Shown: positions 12,488 to 26,500 of the stretch, one piece after another
Position numbering within the stretch: position 1 is the stretch's first letter
Layout: each line of letters begins with the position of its first letter
Assembly: GCA_949752745.1 (NCBI GenBank)
Contig: OX457024.1
Span: forward strand, 49,232,490-49,296,489
DNA: 64,000 nucleotides
DNA from: Protula sp. h YS-2021
Taxonomy: Eukaryota > Annelida > Polychaeta > Sabellida > Serpulidae
Direction: 5' to 3'
Notes under the pieces: model-generated
What the model was told of the DNA's origin: nothing
Seen by the model: the letters and a program-made list of their open reading frames with translations, nothing else
Databases searched by the model: none
Made by a program: the position numbers and the translations under genes

Positions 12488-13039
12488 CTGCAACGGTTGT
12501 CATAAAATGTCAGGAGTGCCAGGCTCGTGCTACCGCTGCTACTGCCTGCGGGAGGGATTTTGGGATCAGTCGTGTCGTATTGTCATTATATTTCTTCATG
12601 TCGTGTGAAATAAAAGACACAGAGTACTTGCTGTGAGGTGTGGAACATTTTATAATCCTTTCGACAACCAAATAGAACTAGCAGTGTTGCCACGGAGTCG
12701 TCAAGAAAAAAAAGGATAAAAAAAGGATAAAAAAGGTTAAATTTGAGAAAAAAAGTAGGAAAAAAAGGATAATTCATATATTGCTGAAGATCGAGAAAAC
12801 ATTAATGTTAATGATATTGTATCATTTTTTTTGTAATTTTCAAGGTTCGCGCTGCGTTCTCAGGAAAGCGAGTCAAAAAGGGAAAGTGTGACTCAGTTAG
12901 GTCCAGAACAATTCGATGTGTTCCGAAAAAGTGAGTCATTTCGTAAAAAATGCCCAAAAAGTGGACAAAAACCCCGCCAACGCGAACCCTGAATTTATAA
13001 TGCTCGTTTTCACAACGATTAAAAAATATTTGCATACCC

Positions 13040-13504
13040 GATTGTACTTTACAAATTTATAAAGGAATCCGGTCAAATTGTGGCAAAAGAAGAGTTTTGA
13101 AAATTGGTACTAAATATTTTTAAATGCCCCCATTTAGCCAATTTTTAGCGGATCGCCAAAAAAAAGTACTTTTTCAAGACAGGCCTACCTAGAGAACAAA
13201 TGTTCAAAATTGGGAAGGAAACCGATCAAAATTGTGGGAGAACCAATTTGAAAATTGGCAACCGAAAAATTTTAAATGCCCCCCATTTAGCCAATTTTTG
13301 GCGGATCGCCAAAAAAAAATTTTAAAGAGAGGCCTACCTGGAGAACATTCGTTTAAAATTTGAGAGGAATCCGATCAAAACTGAGGGAGAGGAAGCATTT
13401 TGATTTAAGTAAAAGTTTACACACACGTACATACTTACATACAGACGACGGATACCCCTCTATTGGTGTGATAAGACCAGCCCGACATGGTCGGCTGGTC
13501 TAAA
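13040..13504 (+). mobile_element. HINE1, copy 2 (short)
   Basis: About three of the 150-bp core units are followed by AGTAAAAGTTTACACACACG, GACGACGGATACCCC and the hairpin AGACCAGCCCGACATGGTCG with GCTGGTCT, then an A run. It lies inside the 12682-29619 insertion, in the same orientation as copy 1. Confidence 0.75.
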
Positions 13505-13593
13505 AAAAAGGTGCGTACGTACTTGATCTATGGTCCCTAGGAACATGCAACTCAAACTTACAGAATGAAGTTATTGAAAATCATTCAAGAAAT

Positions 13594-15635
13594 AACAAGT
13601 TTGTCCAAGGACAAAGTCCCAGCTTACGAAAAGCAATAAGACCAATTCCAGCGTGCACGAGCAAGGGAATTTCCTTGAAAAATTGGGCTTCAAAAGATGA
13701 GACGGCAAAGAGCTAGCTCAATAATTAATTTAGCACCGGACCAGAACATAGACCATAGAACATAGAACAGATTTTTCGTATCTCTGGTAGACAGGACAGT
13801 CAGCCATAGATACCTTCAAACAACGTTCGCATTTCGGACCAGTGCGCATATTTATGTAACCTGGCTCGATGCGCGGTTGTTATTCAGATAAGTGCGCATG
13901 TTTATTTAATTTGCGTTGATGCACGGCTCTCATTTTGGAACAGTGCACATGTTTATTTAACTTGCGTTGGTGTGCGGTGTGCATTTCGGGTCAGCACGCA
14001 TGTTTATTTACCTTTTGTTGATGTGCGGTTCTTATTTCGGATCAATGCGCATGTTTATCTAACTTGCGTCGATATTCGGTCGTTAAATCTGACTTGCGCA
14101 AGTTCATTTTACTTGCGTTTACGAGCTGTAGGAGGAGATTCATTTAGTTTTTTTCAAAAATTCCGAAAAAAATGATTCAAAAGTTTTCCAATTCACTCAA
14201 AAAGCACGAGCCATATGCATGGCCCCCTAGAGACGGCTCATAAAAAAAAATAAAGGAAATCTGATAAAAACTGTAGGAGGAGATGCATTTTGATTTTTTT
14301 TTCTTCAAAAATTCCCTGATCGACTTAGAAAGCACAGGCCGTATTCACGACGGGTGTAGGACAAAATACCACCGGATATAATACCACCGGACATAATACC
14401 ACCGGGCAAAATACCACCGGACATAATACCACCAAGGAAATGAAAACTAGGACAAAATACCACCACAATCTTTTATTGCTTTCTCTGATCACCGGAGCTA
14501 TTTATAACTGAATGTAACTAAAACAAACGTAAAAGTACATTCACTGAGGACATTCTACTTTACTGAAACTGTTCTTTTTTGTAGATTCTAGTTAGTTTAT
14601 TGTCGTGGTTTATTGCTGTTGATATGGGTTTAAATTGGTAAACGGTCATCTGCCCCCTTTTTTGCAACCCGGTCGACTGACACCCCCACCCCCCTGCAAT
14701 TTGACGGCGTCGTTATCTGCCTCCTCCTTCTTTTAGTGGAAAAAACTTTAAATAATTAGGCAATTGTGATGTCCCCGTCTACTTCGTCTCTAAAACAATT
14801 GATCTTCATTGATCTATTCACCAATGTTGATCTTAGGAGATACTGATCCTTAAACTAATTGCAATTCTAATTGCAATTACTTTCCTATTGGTGAATTGCA
14901 ATTTACCGAGGTGCAGTGCATTCAATAAAATAAATATAAATTTATTGATTGTGTCTTTGTAAGCCAAGAACCCAAGAAAAAATAGTATATGGAGGGGGCA
15001 AGCGACCACCCCAGTCTTGCGCTATGGCAATCCCTTATCAATAATGACACAACGGAGTATTTGCTCTTATTCTCTGCGACCTACTGCATGTGATTTTTAT
15101 AATCCCTAAGCCGTCTCCGTTTCGCGTCTTATTTGAGCTTCTTCCGTGACTGGACGCCACCGAATCTGCGTTGTTACGCTGTATAGTAAAAAGATATCGT
15201 TGGTGGTATTTTGTCCTAGTTTTCATTTCCATGGTGGTATTATGTCCGGTGGTATTTTGCACGGTGGTATTATGTCCGGTGGTATTATGTCCGGTGGTAT
15301 TTTGTCCGGTTCCCATTCACGACACCCTAAGCATTCCTCAGCCCCAAAATAAATGATGTCTGATCAAAACAGTAGTATGTATTTTGAGGTATTTTCATCA
15401 AAAATTCCCCCCAAAATCAAAAATTCTTAAGTCGAGTCAAACAGCATAAGCTGTATGCCCGACCCACCTAATGATGCCTCATACCAAAAATAAATGACAT
15501 CGGATCAAAATTGTATTAGGAGATGCATTTTGAAACAAAGTTTACTAAATAAACAATTAACTAACTAACTAACGGACGTCACCCGCAAACCGATGGGAAT
15601 ACCCCAGCTTGCGTGTAACGTAAGATGGGCTAAAA
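13594..15635 (+). mobile_element. Helitron-like element HINE2, copy 1
   Basis: It begins AACAAGTTTGTCCAAGGACA, where TTTGTCC and GGACAAA form a small hairpin. A short run of 51-bp units (13830-14115) follows, then ~150-bp units with the AGCACAAGCCGTATGCACGA phrase, then a (TAAC)n tract near 15560. The end is an imperfect terminal hairpin CCCAGCTTGCGT-GTA-ACGTAAGATGGG and CTAAAA. The flanks, ATTCAAGAAATAA on the left and ACTACTCAACATCATTTAG on the right, join into a sequence matching the uninterrupted 55340-55370 region. This confirms both boundaries to within a few bases. A second element at 14352 is nested inside. Confidence 0.8.
14352..15314. mobile_element. Mutator-like MITE with reiterated-phrase TIRs
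   Basis: The element starts GGGTGTAGGACAAAATACCA and its right end reads, inverted, GGGAACCGGACAAAATACCA. Both ends are about 110 bp long and consist of repeated ACCACCGGACATAAT phrases. It is flanked by a perfect 9-bp duplication ATTCACGAC (14343-14351 and 15315-15323), the size typical of Mutator-like elements. Removing the element and one duplication restores the HINE2 core repeat (CCGTATTCACGAC joined to ACCCTAAGC). No transposase is encoded. Confidence 0.88.
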
Positions 15636-16264
15636 ACTACTCAACATCATTTAGAATACTAGATATTTTACAGTGTGATAAGACATTGAATACATTCACA
15701 GAATATATGTTTCAATTCCATGAAAAACATACCCTTTCTCTACAGATGTATTGATTTTAAGAATAGACGCTGCAAAAAAGTTGGAAATTACATGCACATA
15801 CAGTGTAAGAGCGGTTAATATTATGGCCTAATCATGGGTTACGACTAGGGTGAGAAAAAATTATAGCAGAAAAAAAATATATAACCAATTAGGAAAAAAT
15901 GATATTTTGAAGGAAAAAAGAAAATGAAAAAAAAGTATCAAAATAAAAAAAAAAGGATGAACAGCGAAAAAAAAAGTATAAAAAAAGGATGAAAATTAAA
16001 AAAAAGTATAAAACAAGTTTGTCCAAGGACAAAGTCCCAGCTTACGAAAAGCAATAAGACCCATTCCAGCGTGCATGAGCGAAGGAATTTCCCTGAAATA
16101 TCAAGCTTCAAAAGATGAGACGGCAAAGAGCTAGCTCAATAATTAATTTAGCACCGGACCAGAACATAGACCGATAAATGCATACAAAGATTTCTTTCCC
16201 AGAAAAATGGGGAACAGATTTTTTGTATATCTGGTAGACTGGATAGTTTGCCATAGATACCTTG

Positions 16265-17115
16265 AAACAACGCTCGCATTTCGGACCAGTGCGCATATTT
16301 ATGTAACTTGCCTCGATGCGCGGTTCTAATTCAGACAAGTGCGCATGTTTATTTCATTTGCGTTGATGCGCGGCTCTCATTTTGGAACAGTGCACATGTT
16401 TATTTAACTTAATAAAGATTAATGCGCGGTTCTTATTCCAGACCAATGCGCATGTTTATTTTACTTTCGTACTTATTTTGGACAAGTGCACAAGTTTCCT
16501 TAGGTTGTGTTGATGCGCGGTTCGCATTTCGGAAGAGTTTGCACGTTTATCTAACTTGCACGGTGCTTATTTTGGACGTGTGTATATGTTTATTTAACTT
16601 GCGTTGGTGCGCGGTTTGCATTTTGGACCAGTGCGCATGTTTATTCAACTTGCGTTGATGAGCAGTTCGAATTTCGGACCATTGGGCATGTTTATTTAAC
16701 TTGCGTTGACGCGCGGTTCGAATATCGGACCAGTGCGCACGTTTATTTAAATTGCATTGATGCGCGGTTCTTATTCTGGACCAGTAAAAATGTTTGTTTA
16801 ACTTGCGTTGGCGCTTGGTTCACATTTCGAACCACTCCACACGTTTATTTAAGTGGCGTTGATGCGCGGTTCGAATTTCGGACCAGTGCGCATGTTTATT
16901 TAACTTGCGATGATGTGCGGTTGGCATTTCGGATCAGTGTGCATGTTTATTTACTTGTGTTGATGTGCGGTTCTTATTTCGGATCAGTGCGCATGTTTAT
17001 TTACATTGTGTTGATGTGCGGTTCTTTTTTCGGACCAGTGCGCATGTTTATTTACCTTGCGTTGATGTGCGGTTCTTATTTCGGATCAATGCGCATGTTT
17101 ATTTACTTGTGTTGT
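16265..17115. repeat. 51-bp array of HINE2 copy 2
   Basis: About 16 units follow CGCATTTCGGACCAGTGCGC, ATGTTTATTTAACTTGCGTT, GATGCGCGGTT. Fifty-one bases equal 17 codons, which explains the repetitive open frames seen on both strands. Confidence 0.9.
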
Positions 17116-17526
17116 GTTGAGTATAAAAATGTGCATACAGTTTTGGAACATCCTATCCAGAACACGGTACGATATTTGTCAAATAAAAATATATATGTAA
17201 AAACAGGAATTTTTCTCCAATTTGTTTTTGATATCAAAGAAAAGTAGAACTCCAAAATTTAAATAACGTCCTTTCTTATATGCACTTATCTCGAACCTTT
17301 TGTTGCATGCGATTACTTAAACGTGGATTCCTATCCAGGGTGGTACTAGGCCAGCGTTTACTTAAAAATCGATAAATGATCGGGTGAGGTATATCCAGAC
17401 CGTGGATAGTCTACCCTGACAGGCGTACTTCAAATGCCCTGGTAAACTTCAAAGCGGGGGATTCGTCAAAAATATGTGGACCCTAATTAATTTTAATTTG
17501 CGTGGGAAAAATGAAAAAGAGGCTAT

Positions 17527-20500
17527 CGACCACCCGAAAAATATCACATTTATCATATTTTCGGGTCATATAATTGCTTCCTGCACCTTTTAAAGCGAAA
17601 ATTACAATTTTCTTACATTATCGCCCAATGTTCCCTATTATCGCCCACCCGAAAAATATCACATTTATCATATTTTCGGGTCATAGAATTGATTCCTGCA
17701 CTTTTAAAGCGAAAATTACAACTTTCTTGCGTTATCGCCCAATGTTCCCTATTATCGCCGACACGAAAAATATCATATTTATCATATTTTCGGGTCATAG
17801 AATTGATCCTTGCACTTTTAAAGCGAAAATTACAACTTTCTTACATTATCGCCCAATGTTCCCTATTATCGCCCATCCGAAAAATATCACATTTATCATA
17901 TTTTCGGGTCATAGAATTGTTTCCTGCACTTTTAAAGCGAAAATTACAACTTTCTTGCACTATCGCCCAATGTTCCCTATTATCGACCATCCGAAAAATA
18001 TCATATTTATCATATTTTAGGGTCACAGAATTGATTCCTGCACTTTTAAAGCGAAAATTACAATTTTCTTACATTATCGCCCAATGTTCACTATTATCGC
18101 CCACCCGAAAAATATCACATTTATCATATTTTCGGGACATAGAATTGATCCCTGCACTTTTAAAGCGAAAATTACAATTTTCATGCATTATCGCCCAACA
18201 TTCCCTATTATCGCCCATCCAAAAAATATCATATTTATCATATTTTCGGGTTATAGAATTGATTCCTGCTCTTTTAAAGCGAAAATTACAACTTTCTTAC
18301 ATTATCGCCCAATGTATCCTATTATCGCCCACCCCAAAAATATTATATTTATCATATTTTCGGGTCCTAGAATTGTTTCCTGCACTTTTAAAGCGAAAAT
18401 TACAACTTTCTTGCTTTATCGCCAAATATTCCCTGTTATCGCCCACCCGTAAAATATCACATTGATCATATTTTCGGGTCACAGAATTGATTCCTGCACT
18501 TTTAAAGCGTATATTGCAACTTTCTTGCATTATCGCCCAATGTTCCCTATTATCGCGCATCCAAAAAATATCATATTTATCATATTTTCGGGACATAGAA
18601 TTGATCCCTGCACTTTTAAAGCGAAAATTACAACTTTCTTGCATTATCGCCCAACATTCCCTATTATCGCCCATCCGAAAAATATCATATTTATCATATT
18701 TTAGGGTTATAGAATTGATTCCTGCTCTTTTAAAGCGAAAATTACAACTTTCTTACATTATCGCCCAATGTATCCTATTATCGCCAACCCAAAAAATATT
18801 ATATTTATCATATTTTCGGGTCCTAGAATTGTTTCCTGCTCTTTTAAAGCGAAAATTACAACTTTCTTGCTTTATCGCCCAATATTCCCTGTTATCGCCC
18901 ACCCGAAAAATATCACATTGATCATATTTTCGGGTCACAGAATTGATTCCTGCACTTTTAAAGCGTAAATTACAACTTTCTTGCATTATCGCCCAATGTT
19001 CCCTATTATCGCACACACGAAAAATATCACATTTATCATATTATCGGGTCATAGAATTGATTCCTGCAATTTTAAAGCGAAAATTACAGCTTTCTTACAT
19101 TATCGCCCAATGTTTTCTATTATCGCCCATCCGAAAAATATCACATTTATCATATTTTCGGGTCATAGAATTGTTTCCTGCACTTTTAAAGCGAAAATTA
19201 CAACTTTCTTGCACTATCGCCCAATGTTCCCTATTATCGACCATCCGAAAAATATCATATTTATCATATTTTAGGGTCACAGAATTGATTCCTGCACTTT
19301 TAAAGCGAAAATTACAATTTTCTTACATTATCGCCCAATGTTCACTATTATCGCCCACCCGAAAAATATCACATTTATCATATTTTCGGGACATAGAATT
19401 GATCCCTGCACTTTTAAAGCGAAAATTACAATTTTCATGCATTATCGCCCAACATTCCCTATTATCGCCCATCCAAAAAATATCATATTTATCATATTTT
19501 CGGGTTATAGAATTGATTCCTGCTCTTTTAAAGCGAAAATTACAACTTTCTTACATTATCGCCCAATGTATCCTATTATCGCCCACCCCAAAAATATTAT
19601 ATTTATCATATTTTCGGGTCCTAGAATTGTTTCCTGCACTTTTAAAGCGAAAATTACAACTTTCTTGCTTTATCGCCAAATATTCCCTGTTATCGCCCAC
19701 CCGTAAAATATCACATTGATCATATTTTCGGGTCACAGAATTGATTCCTGCACTTTTAAAGCGTATATTGCAACTTTCTTGCATTATCGCCCAATGTTCC
19801 CTATTATCGCGCATCCAAAAAATATCATATTTATCATATTTTCGGGACATAGAATTGATCCCTGCACTTTTAAAGCGAAAATTACAACTTTCTTGCATTA
19901 TCGCCCAACATTCCCTATTATCGCCCATCCGAAAAATATCATATTTATCATATTTTAGGGTTATAGAATTGATTCCTGCTCTTTTAAAGCGAAAATTACA
20001 ACTTTCTTACATTATCGCCCAATGTATCCTATTATCGCCAACCCAAAAAATATTATATTTATCATATTTTCGGGTCCTAGAATTGTTTCCTGCTCTTTTA
20101 AAGCGAAAATTACAACTTTCTTGCTTTATCGCCCAATATTCCCTGTTATCGCCCACCCGAAAAATATCACATTGATCATATTTTCGGGTCACAGAATTGA
20201 TTCCTGCACTTTTAAAGCGTAAATTACAACTTTCTTGCATTATCGCCCAATGTTCCCTATTATCGCACACACGAAAAATATCACATTTATCATATTATCG
20301 GGTCATAGAATTGATTCCTGCAATTTTAAAGCGAAAATTACAGCTTTCTTACATTATCGCCCAATGTTTCCTATTATCGCCCACCCGAAAAATATCACAT
20401 TTATCATATTTTCGGGTCCTAGAATTGTTTCCTGCACTTTTAAAGCGAAAATTACAACTTTCTTACATTATCGCCCAATGTTCCCTTTATCGCCCACCCG

Positions 20501-23500
20501 AAAAATATTATATTTATCATATTTTCGGGTCCTGGAATTGTTTCCTGCACATTTAAAGCGAAAATTACAATTTTCTTGCAGTATCGACCAATATTCCCTA
20601 TTATCGCCCATCCGAAAAATAACATATTTATCATATTTTCGGGTCACAGAATTGATTCCTGTACTTTTAAAGCGAAAATTACAACTTTCTTACATTATCG
20701 CCCAATGTTCCCTATTATCGCCCACCCGAAAAATATCACATTTATCATATTTTCGGGTCACAGAATTGATTCCTGCACTTTTAAAGCGAAAATTACAACT
20801 TTCTTACATTATCGCCCAATATTCCCAATTATCGCCTACCCGAAAAATATCACATTGATCATATTTTCGGGTCACAGAATTGATTCCTGCACTTTTAAAG
20901 CGAAAATTACAACTTTCTTGCTTTATCACCCAATATTCCCTGTTATCGCCCACCCGTAAAATATCACATTGATCATATTTTCGGGTCACAGAATTGATTC
21001 CTGCACTTTTAAAGCGTAAATTACAACTTTCTTGCATTATCGCCTAATGTTCCCTATTATCGCCCATCCAAAAAATAGCATATTTATCATATTTTAGGGT
21101 CACAGAATTGATTCCTGCACTTTTAAAGCGAAAATTACAATTTTCTTACATTATCGCCCAATGTTCACTATTATCGCCCACCCGAAAAATATCACATTTA
21201 TCATATTTTCGGGACATAGAATTGATCCCTGCACTTTTAAAGCGTAAATTACAACTTTCTTGCATTATCGCCCAATGTTCCCTATTATCGCACACACGAA
21301 AAATATCACATTTATCATATTATCGGGTCATAGAATTGATTCCTGCAATTTTAAAGCGAAAATTACAGCTTTCTAACATTATCGCCCAATGTTTCCTATT
21401 ATCGCCCACCCGAAAAATATCACATTTATCATATTTTCGGGTCCTAGAATTGTTTCCTGCACTTTTAAAGCGAAAATTACAACTTTCTTACATTATCGCC
21501 CAATGTTCCCTATTATCGCCCACCCGAAAAATATTATATTTATCATATTTTCGGGTCCTGGAATTGTTTCCTGCACTTTTAAAGCGAAAATTACAATTTT
21601 CTTGCAGTATCGACCAATATTCCCTATTATCGCCCATCCGAAAAATAACATATTTATCATATTTTCGGGTCACAGAATTGATTCCTGTACTTTTAAAGCG
21701 AAAATTACAACTTTCTTACATTATCGCCCAATGTTCCCTATTATCGCCCACCCGAAAAATATCACATTTATCATATTTTCGGGTCACAGAATTGATTCCT
21801 GCACTTTTAAAGCGAAAATTACAACTTTCTTACATTATCGCCCAATATTCCCAATTATCGCCTACCCGAAAAATATCACATTGATCATATTTTCGGGTCA
21901 CAGAATTGATTCCTGCACTTTTAAAGCGAAAATTACAACTTTCTTGCTTTATCACCCAATATTCCCTGTTATCGCCCACCCGTAAAATATCACATTGATC
22001 ATATTTTCGGGTCACAGAATTGATTCCTGCACTTTTAAAGCGTAAATTACAACTTTCTTGCATTATCGCCTAATGTTCCCTATTATCGCCCATCCAAAAA
22101 ATAGCATATTTATCATATTTTAGGGTCACAGAATTGATTCCTGCACTTTTAAAGCGAAAATTACAATTTTCTTACATTATCGCCCAATGTTCACTATTAT
22201 CGCCCACCCGAAAAATATCACATTTATCATATTTTCGGGACATAGAATTGATCCCTGCACTTTTAAAGCGAAAATTACAATTTTCTTGCATTATCGCCCA
22301 ACATTCCCTATTATCGCCCATCCAAAAAATATCATATTTATCATATTTTCGGGTTATAGAATTGATTCCTGCTCTTTTAAAGCGAAAATTACAACTTTCT
22401 TACATTATCGCCCAATGTATCCTATTATCGCCCACCCCAAAAATATTATATTTATCATATTTTCGGGTCCTAGAATTGTTTCCTGCACTTTTAAAGCGAA
22501 AATTACAACTTTCTTGCTTTATCGCCAAATATTCCCTGTTATCGCCCACCCGTAAAATATCACATTGATCATATTTTCGGGTCACAGAATTGATTCCTGC
22601 ACTTTTAAAGCGTATATTGCAACTTTCTTGCATTATCGCCCAATGTTCCCTATTATCGCGCATCCAAAAAATATCATATTTATCATATTTTCGGGACATA
22701 GAATTGATCCCTGCACTTTTAAAGCGAAAATTACAACTTTCTTGCATTATCGCCCAACATTCCCTATTATCGCCCATCCGAAAAATATCATATTTATCAT
22801 ATTTTAGGGTTATAGAATTGATTCCTGCTCTTTTAAAGCGAAAATTACAACTTTCTTACATTATCGCCCAATGTATCCTATTATCGCCAACCCAAAAAAT
22901 ATTATATTTATCATATTTTCGGGTCCTAGAATTGTTTCCTGCACTTTTAAAGCGAAAATTACAACTTTCTTGCTTTATCGCCCAATATTCCCTGTTATCG
23001 CCCACCCGAAAAATATCACATTGATCATATTTTCGGGTCACAGAATTGATTCCTGCACTTTTAAAGCGTAAATTACAACTTTCTTGCATTATCGTCCAAT
23101 GTTTCCTATTATCGCCCACCCGAAAAATATCATATTTATCATATTTTCGGGTCCTAGAATTGCTTCCTGCACTTTTAAAGCGAAAATTACAACTTTCTTA
23201 CATTATCGCCCAATGTTCCCTATTATCGCCCACCCGAAAAATATTATATTTATCATATTTTCGGGTCCTAGAATTGTTTCCTGCACATTTAAAGCGAAAA
23301 TTACAATTTTCTTGCAGTATCGACCAATATTCCCTATTATCGTCCATCCGAAAAATAACATATTTATCATATTTTCGGGTCACAGAATTGATTCCTGTAC
23401 TTTTAAAGCGAAAATTACAACTTTCTTACATTATCGCCCAATGTTCCCTATTATCGCCCACCCGAAAAATATCACATTTATCATATTTTCGGGTCACAGA

Positions 23501-26500
23501 ATTGATTCCTGCACTTTTAAAGCGAAAATTACAACTTTCTTACATTATCGCCCAATATTCCCTATTATCGCCTACCCGAAAAATATCACATTTATCATAT
23601 TTTCGGGTCATAGAATTGATCCTTGCACTTTTAAAGCGAAAATTACAACTTTCTTACATTATCGCCCAATGTTCCCTATTATCGCCCACCCGAAAAATAT
23701 CACGTTTAGCATATTTTCGGGTCATAGAATTGATTCCTGCACTTTTAAAGCGAAAAGTACAACTTTCTTGCATTATCGCCCAATGTTCCCTATTATCGCC
23801 CATCCAAAAACTATCATATTTATCATATTTTCGGGACATAGAATTGATCCCTGCACATTTAAAGCGAAAATTACAACTTTCTTGCAGTATCGACCAATAT
23901 TCCCTATTATCGCCCATCCGAAAAATATCATATTTATCATATTTTCGGGTCACAGAATATATTCTTGCACTTTTAAAGCGAAAATTACAACTGTCTTACA
24001 TTATCGCCCAATATTCCCTATTATCGCCCACCTGAAAAATATCACATTTATCATATTTTCGGTTCATAGAATTGATTCCTGCACTTTAAAAGCGAAAATT
24101 ACAACTTTCTTGCATTATCGCCCAATGTTCCCTATTATCGCCCACCCGAAAAATATCATATTTATCATATTTTCGGGTCCTAGAATTGTTTCCTGCACTT
24201 TCAAAGCGAAAATTACAACCTTCTTGCTTTTTCGCCCAATATTCCCTGATATCGCCCACCCGAAAAATATCACATTTATCATATTTTCGGGTCACAGAAT
24301 TGATTCCTGCACTTTTAAAGCGAAAATTACAACTTTCTTGCATTATCGCCCAATGTTCCCTATTATCGCCCACCCGAAAAATATCACGTTTAGCATATTT
24401 TCGGGTCATAGAATTGATTCCTGCACTTTTAAAGCGAAAAGTACAACTTTCTTGCATTATCGCCCAATGTTCCCTATTATCGCCCATCCAAAAACTATCA
24501 TATTTATCATATTTTCGGGACATAGAATTGATCCCTGCACATTTAAAGCGAAAATTACAACTTTCTTGCAGTATCGACCAATATTCCCTATTATCGCCCA
24601 TCCGAAAAATATCATATTTATCATATTTTCGGGTCACAGAATATATTCTTGCACTTTTAAAGCGAAAATTACAACTGTCTTACATTATCGCCCAATATTC
24701 CCTATTATCGCCCACCTGAAAAATATCACATTTATCATATTTTCGGTTCATAGAATTGATTCCTGCACTTTAAAAGCGAAAATTACAACTTTCTTGCATT
24801 ATCGCCCAATGTTCCCTATTATCGCCCACCCGAAAAATATCATATTTATCATATTTTCGGGTCCTAGAATTGTTTCCTGCACTTTCAAAGCGAAAATTAC
24901 AACCTTCTTGCTTTTTCGCCCAATATTCCCTGATATCGCCCACCCGAAAAATATCACATTTATCATATTTTCGGGTCACAGAATTGATTCCTGCACTTTT
25001 AAAGCGAAAATTACAACTTTCTTGCATTATCGCCCAATGTTCCCTATTATCGCCCACCCGAAAAATATCACGTTTAGCATATTTTCGGGTCATAGAATTG
25101 ATTCCTGCACTTTTAAAGCGAAAAGTACAACTTTCTTGCATTATCGCCCAATGTTCCCTATTATCGCCCATCCAAAAACTATCATATTTATCATATTTTC
25201 GGGACATAGAATTGATCCCTGCACATTTAAAGCGAAAATTACAACTTTCTTGCAGTATCGACCAATATTCCCTATTATCGCCCATCCGAAAAATATCATA
25301 TTTATCATATTTTCGGGTCACAGAATATATTCTTGCACTTTTAAAGCGAAAATTACAACTGTCTTACATTATCGCCCAATATTCCCTATTATCGCCCACC
25401 CGAAAAATATCACATTTATCATATTTTCGGGTCACAGAATTGATTCCTGCACTTTTAAAGCGAAAATTACAACTTTCTTGCATTATCGCCCAATGTTCCC
25501 TATTATCGCCCACACGAAAAATATCATATTTATCATATTTTCGGGTCATAGAGTTTATTCCTGCACTTTTAAAGCGAAAATTACAACTTTCTTGCACTAT
25601 CGCCCAATGCTCCCTATTATCGCCCACCCGAAAAATATTATATTTATCATATTTTCGGGTCATAGAATTGATCCCTGCACTTTTAAAGCGAAAATTACAA
25701 CTTTCTTGCATTATCGCCCAATGCTCCCTATTATCGCCCACACGAAAAATATCATATTTATCATATTTTCGGGTCATAGAATTGATTCCTGCACTTTTAA
25801 AGCGAAAATTACAACTTTCTTACATTATCGCCCAATGTTCCCTATTATCGCCCACCCGAAAAATATCACATTTATCATATTTTCGGGTCACAGAATTGAT
25901 TCCTGCACTTTTAAAGCGAAAATTACAACTTTCTTACATTATCGCCCAATATTCCCTATTATCGCCTACCCGAAAAATATCACATTTATCATATTTTCGG
26001 GTCATAGAATTGATCCTTGCACTTTTAAAGCGAAAATTACAACTTTCTTACATTATCGCCCAATGTTCCCTATTATCGCCCACCCGAAAAATATCACGTT
26101 TAGCATATTTTCGGGTCATAGAATTGATTCCTGCACTTTTAAAGCGAAAAGTACAACTTTCTTGCATTATCGCCCAATGTTCCCTATTATCGCCCATCCA
26201 AAAACTATCATATTTATCATATTTTCGGGACATAGAATTGATCCCTGCACATTTAAAGCGAAAATTACAACTTTCTTGCAGTATCGACCAATATTCCCTA
26301 TTATCGCCCATCCGAAAAATATCATATTTATCATATTTTCGGGTCACAGAATATATTCTTGCACTTTTAAAGCGAAAATTACAACTGTCTTACATTATCG
26401 CCTAATATTCACTATTATCGCCCACCTGAAAAATATCACATTTATCATATTTTCGGTTCATAGAATTGATTCCTGCACTTTAAAAGCGAAAATTACAACT

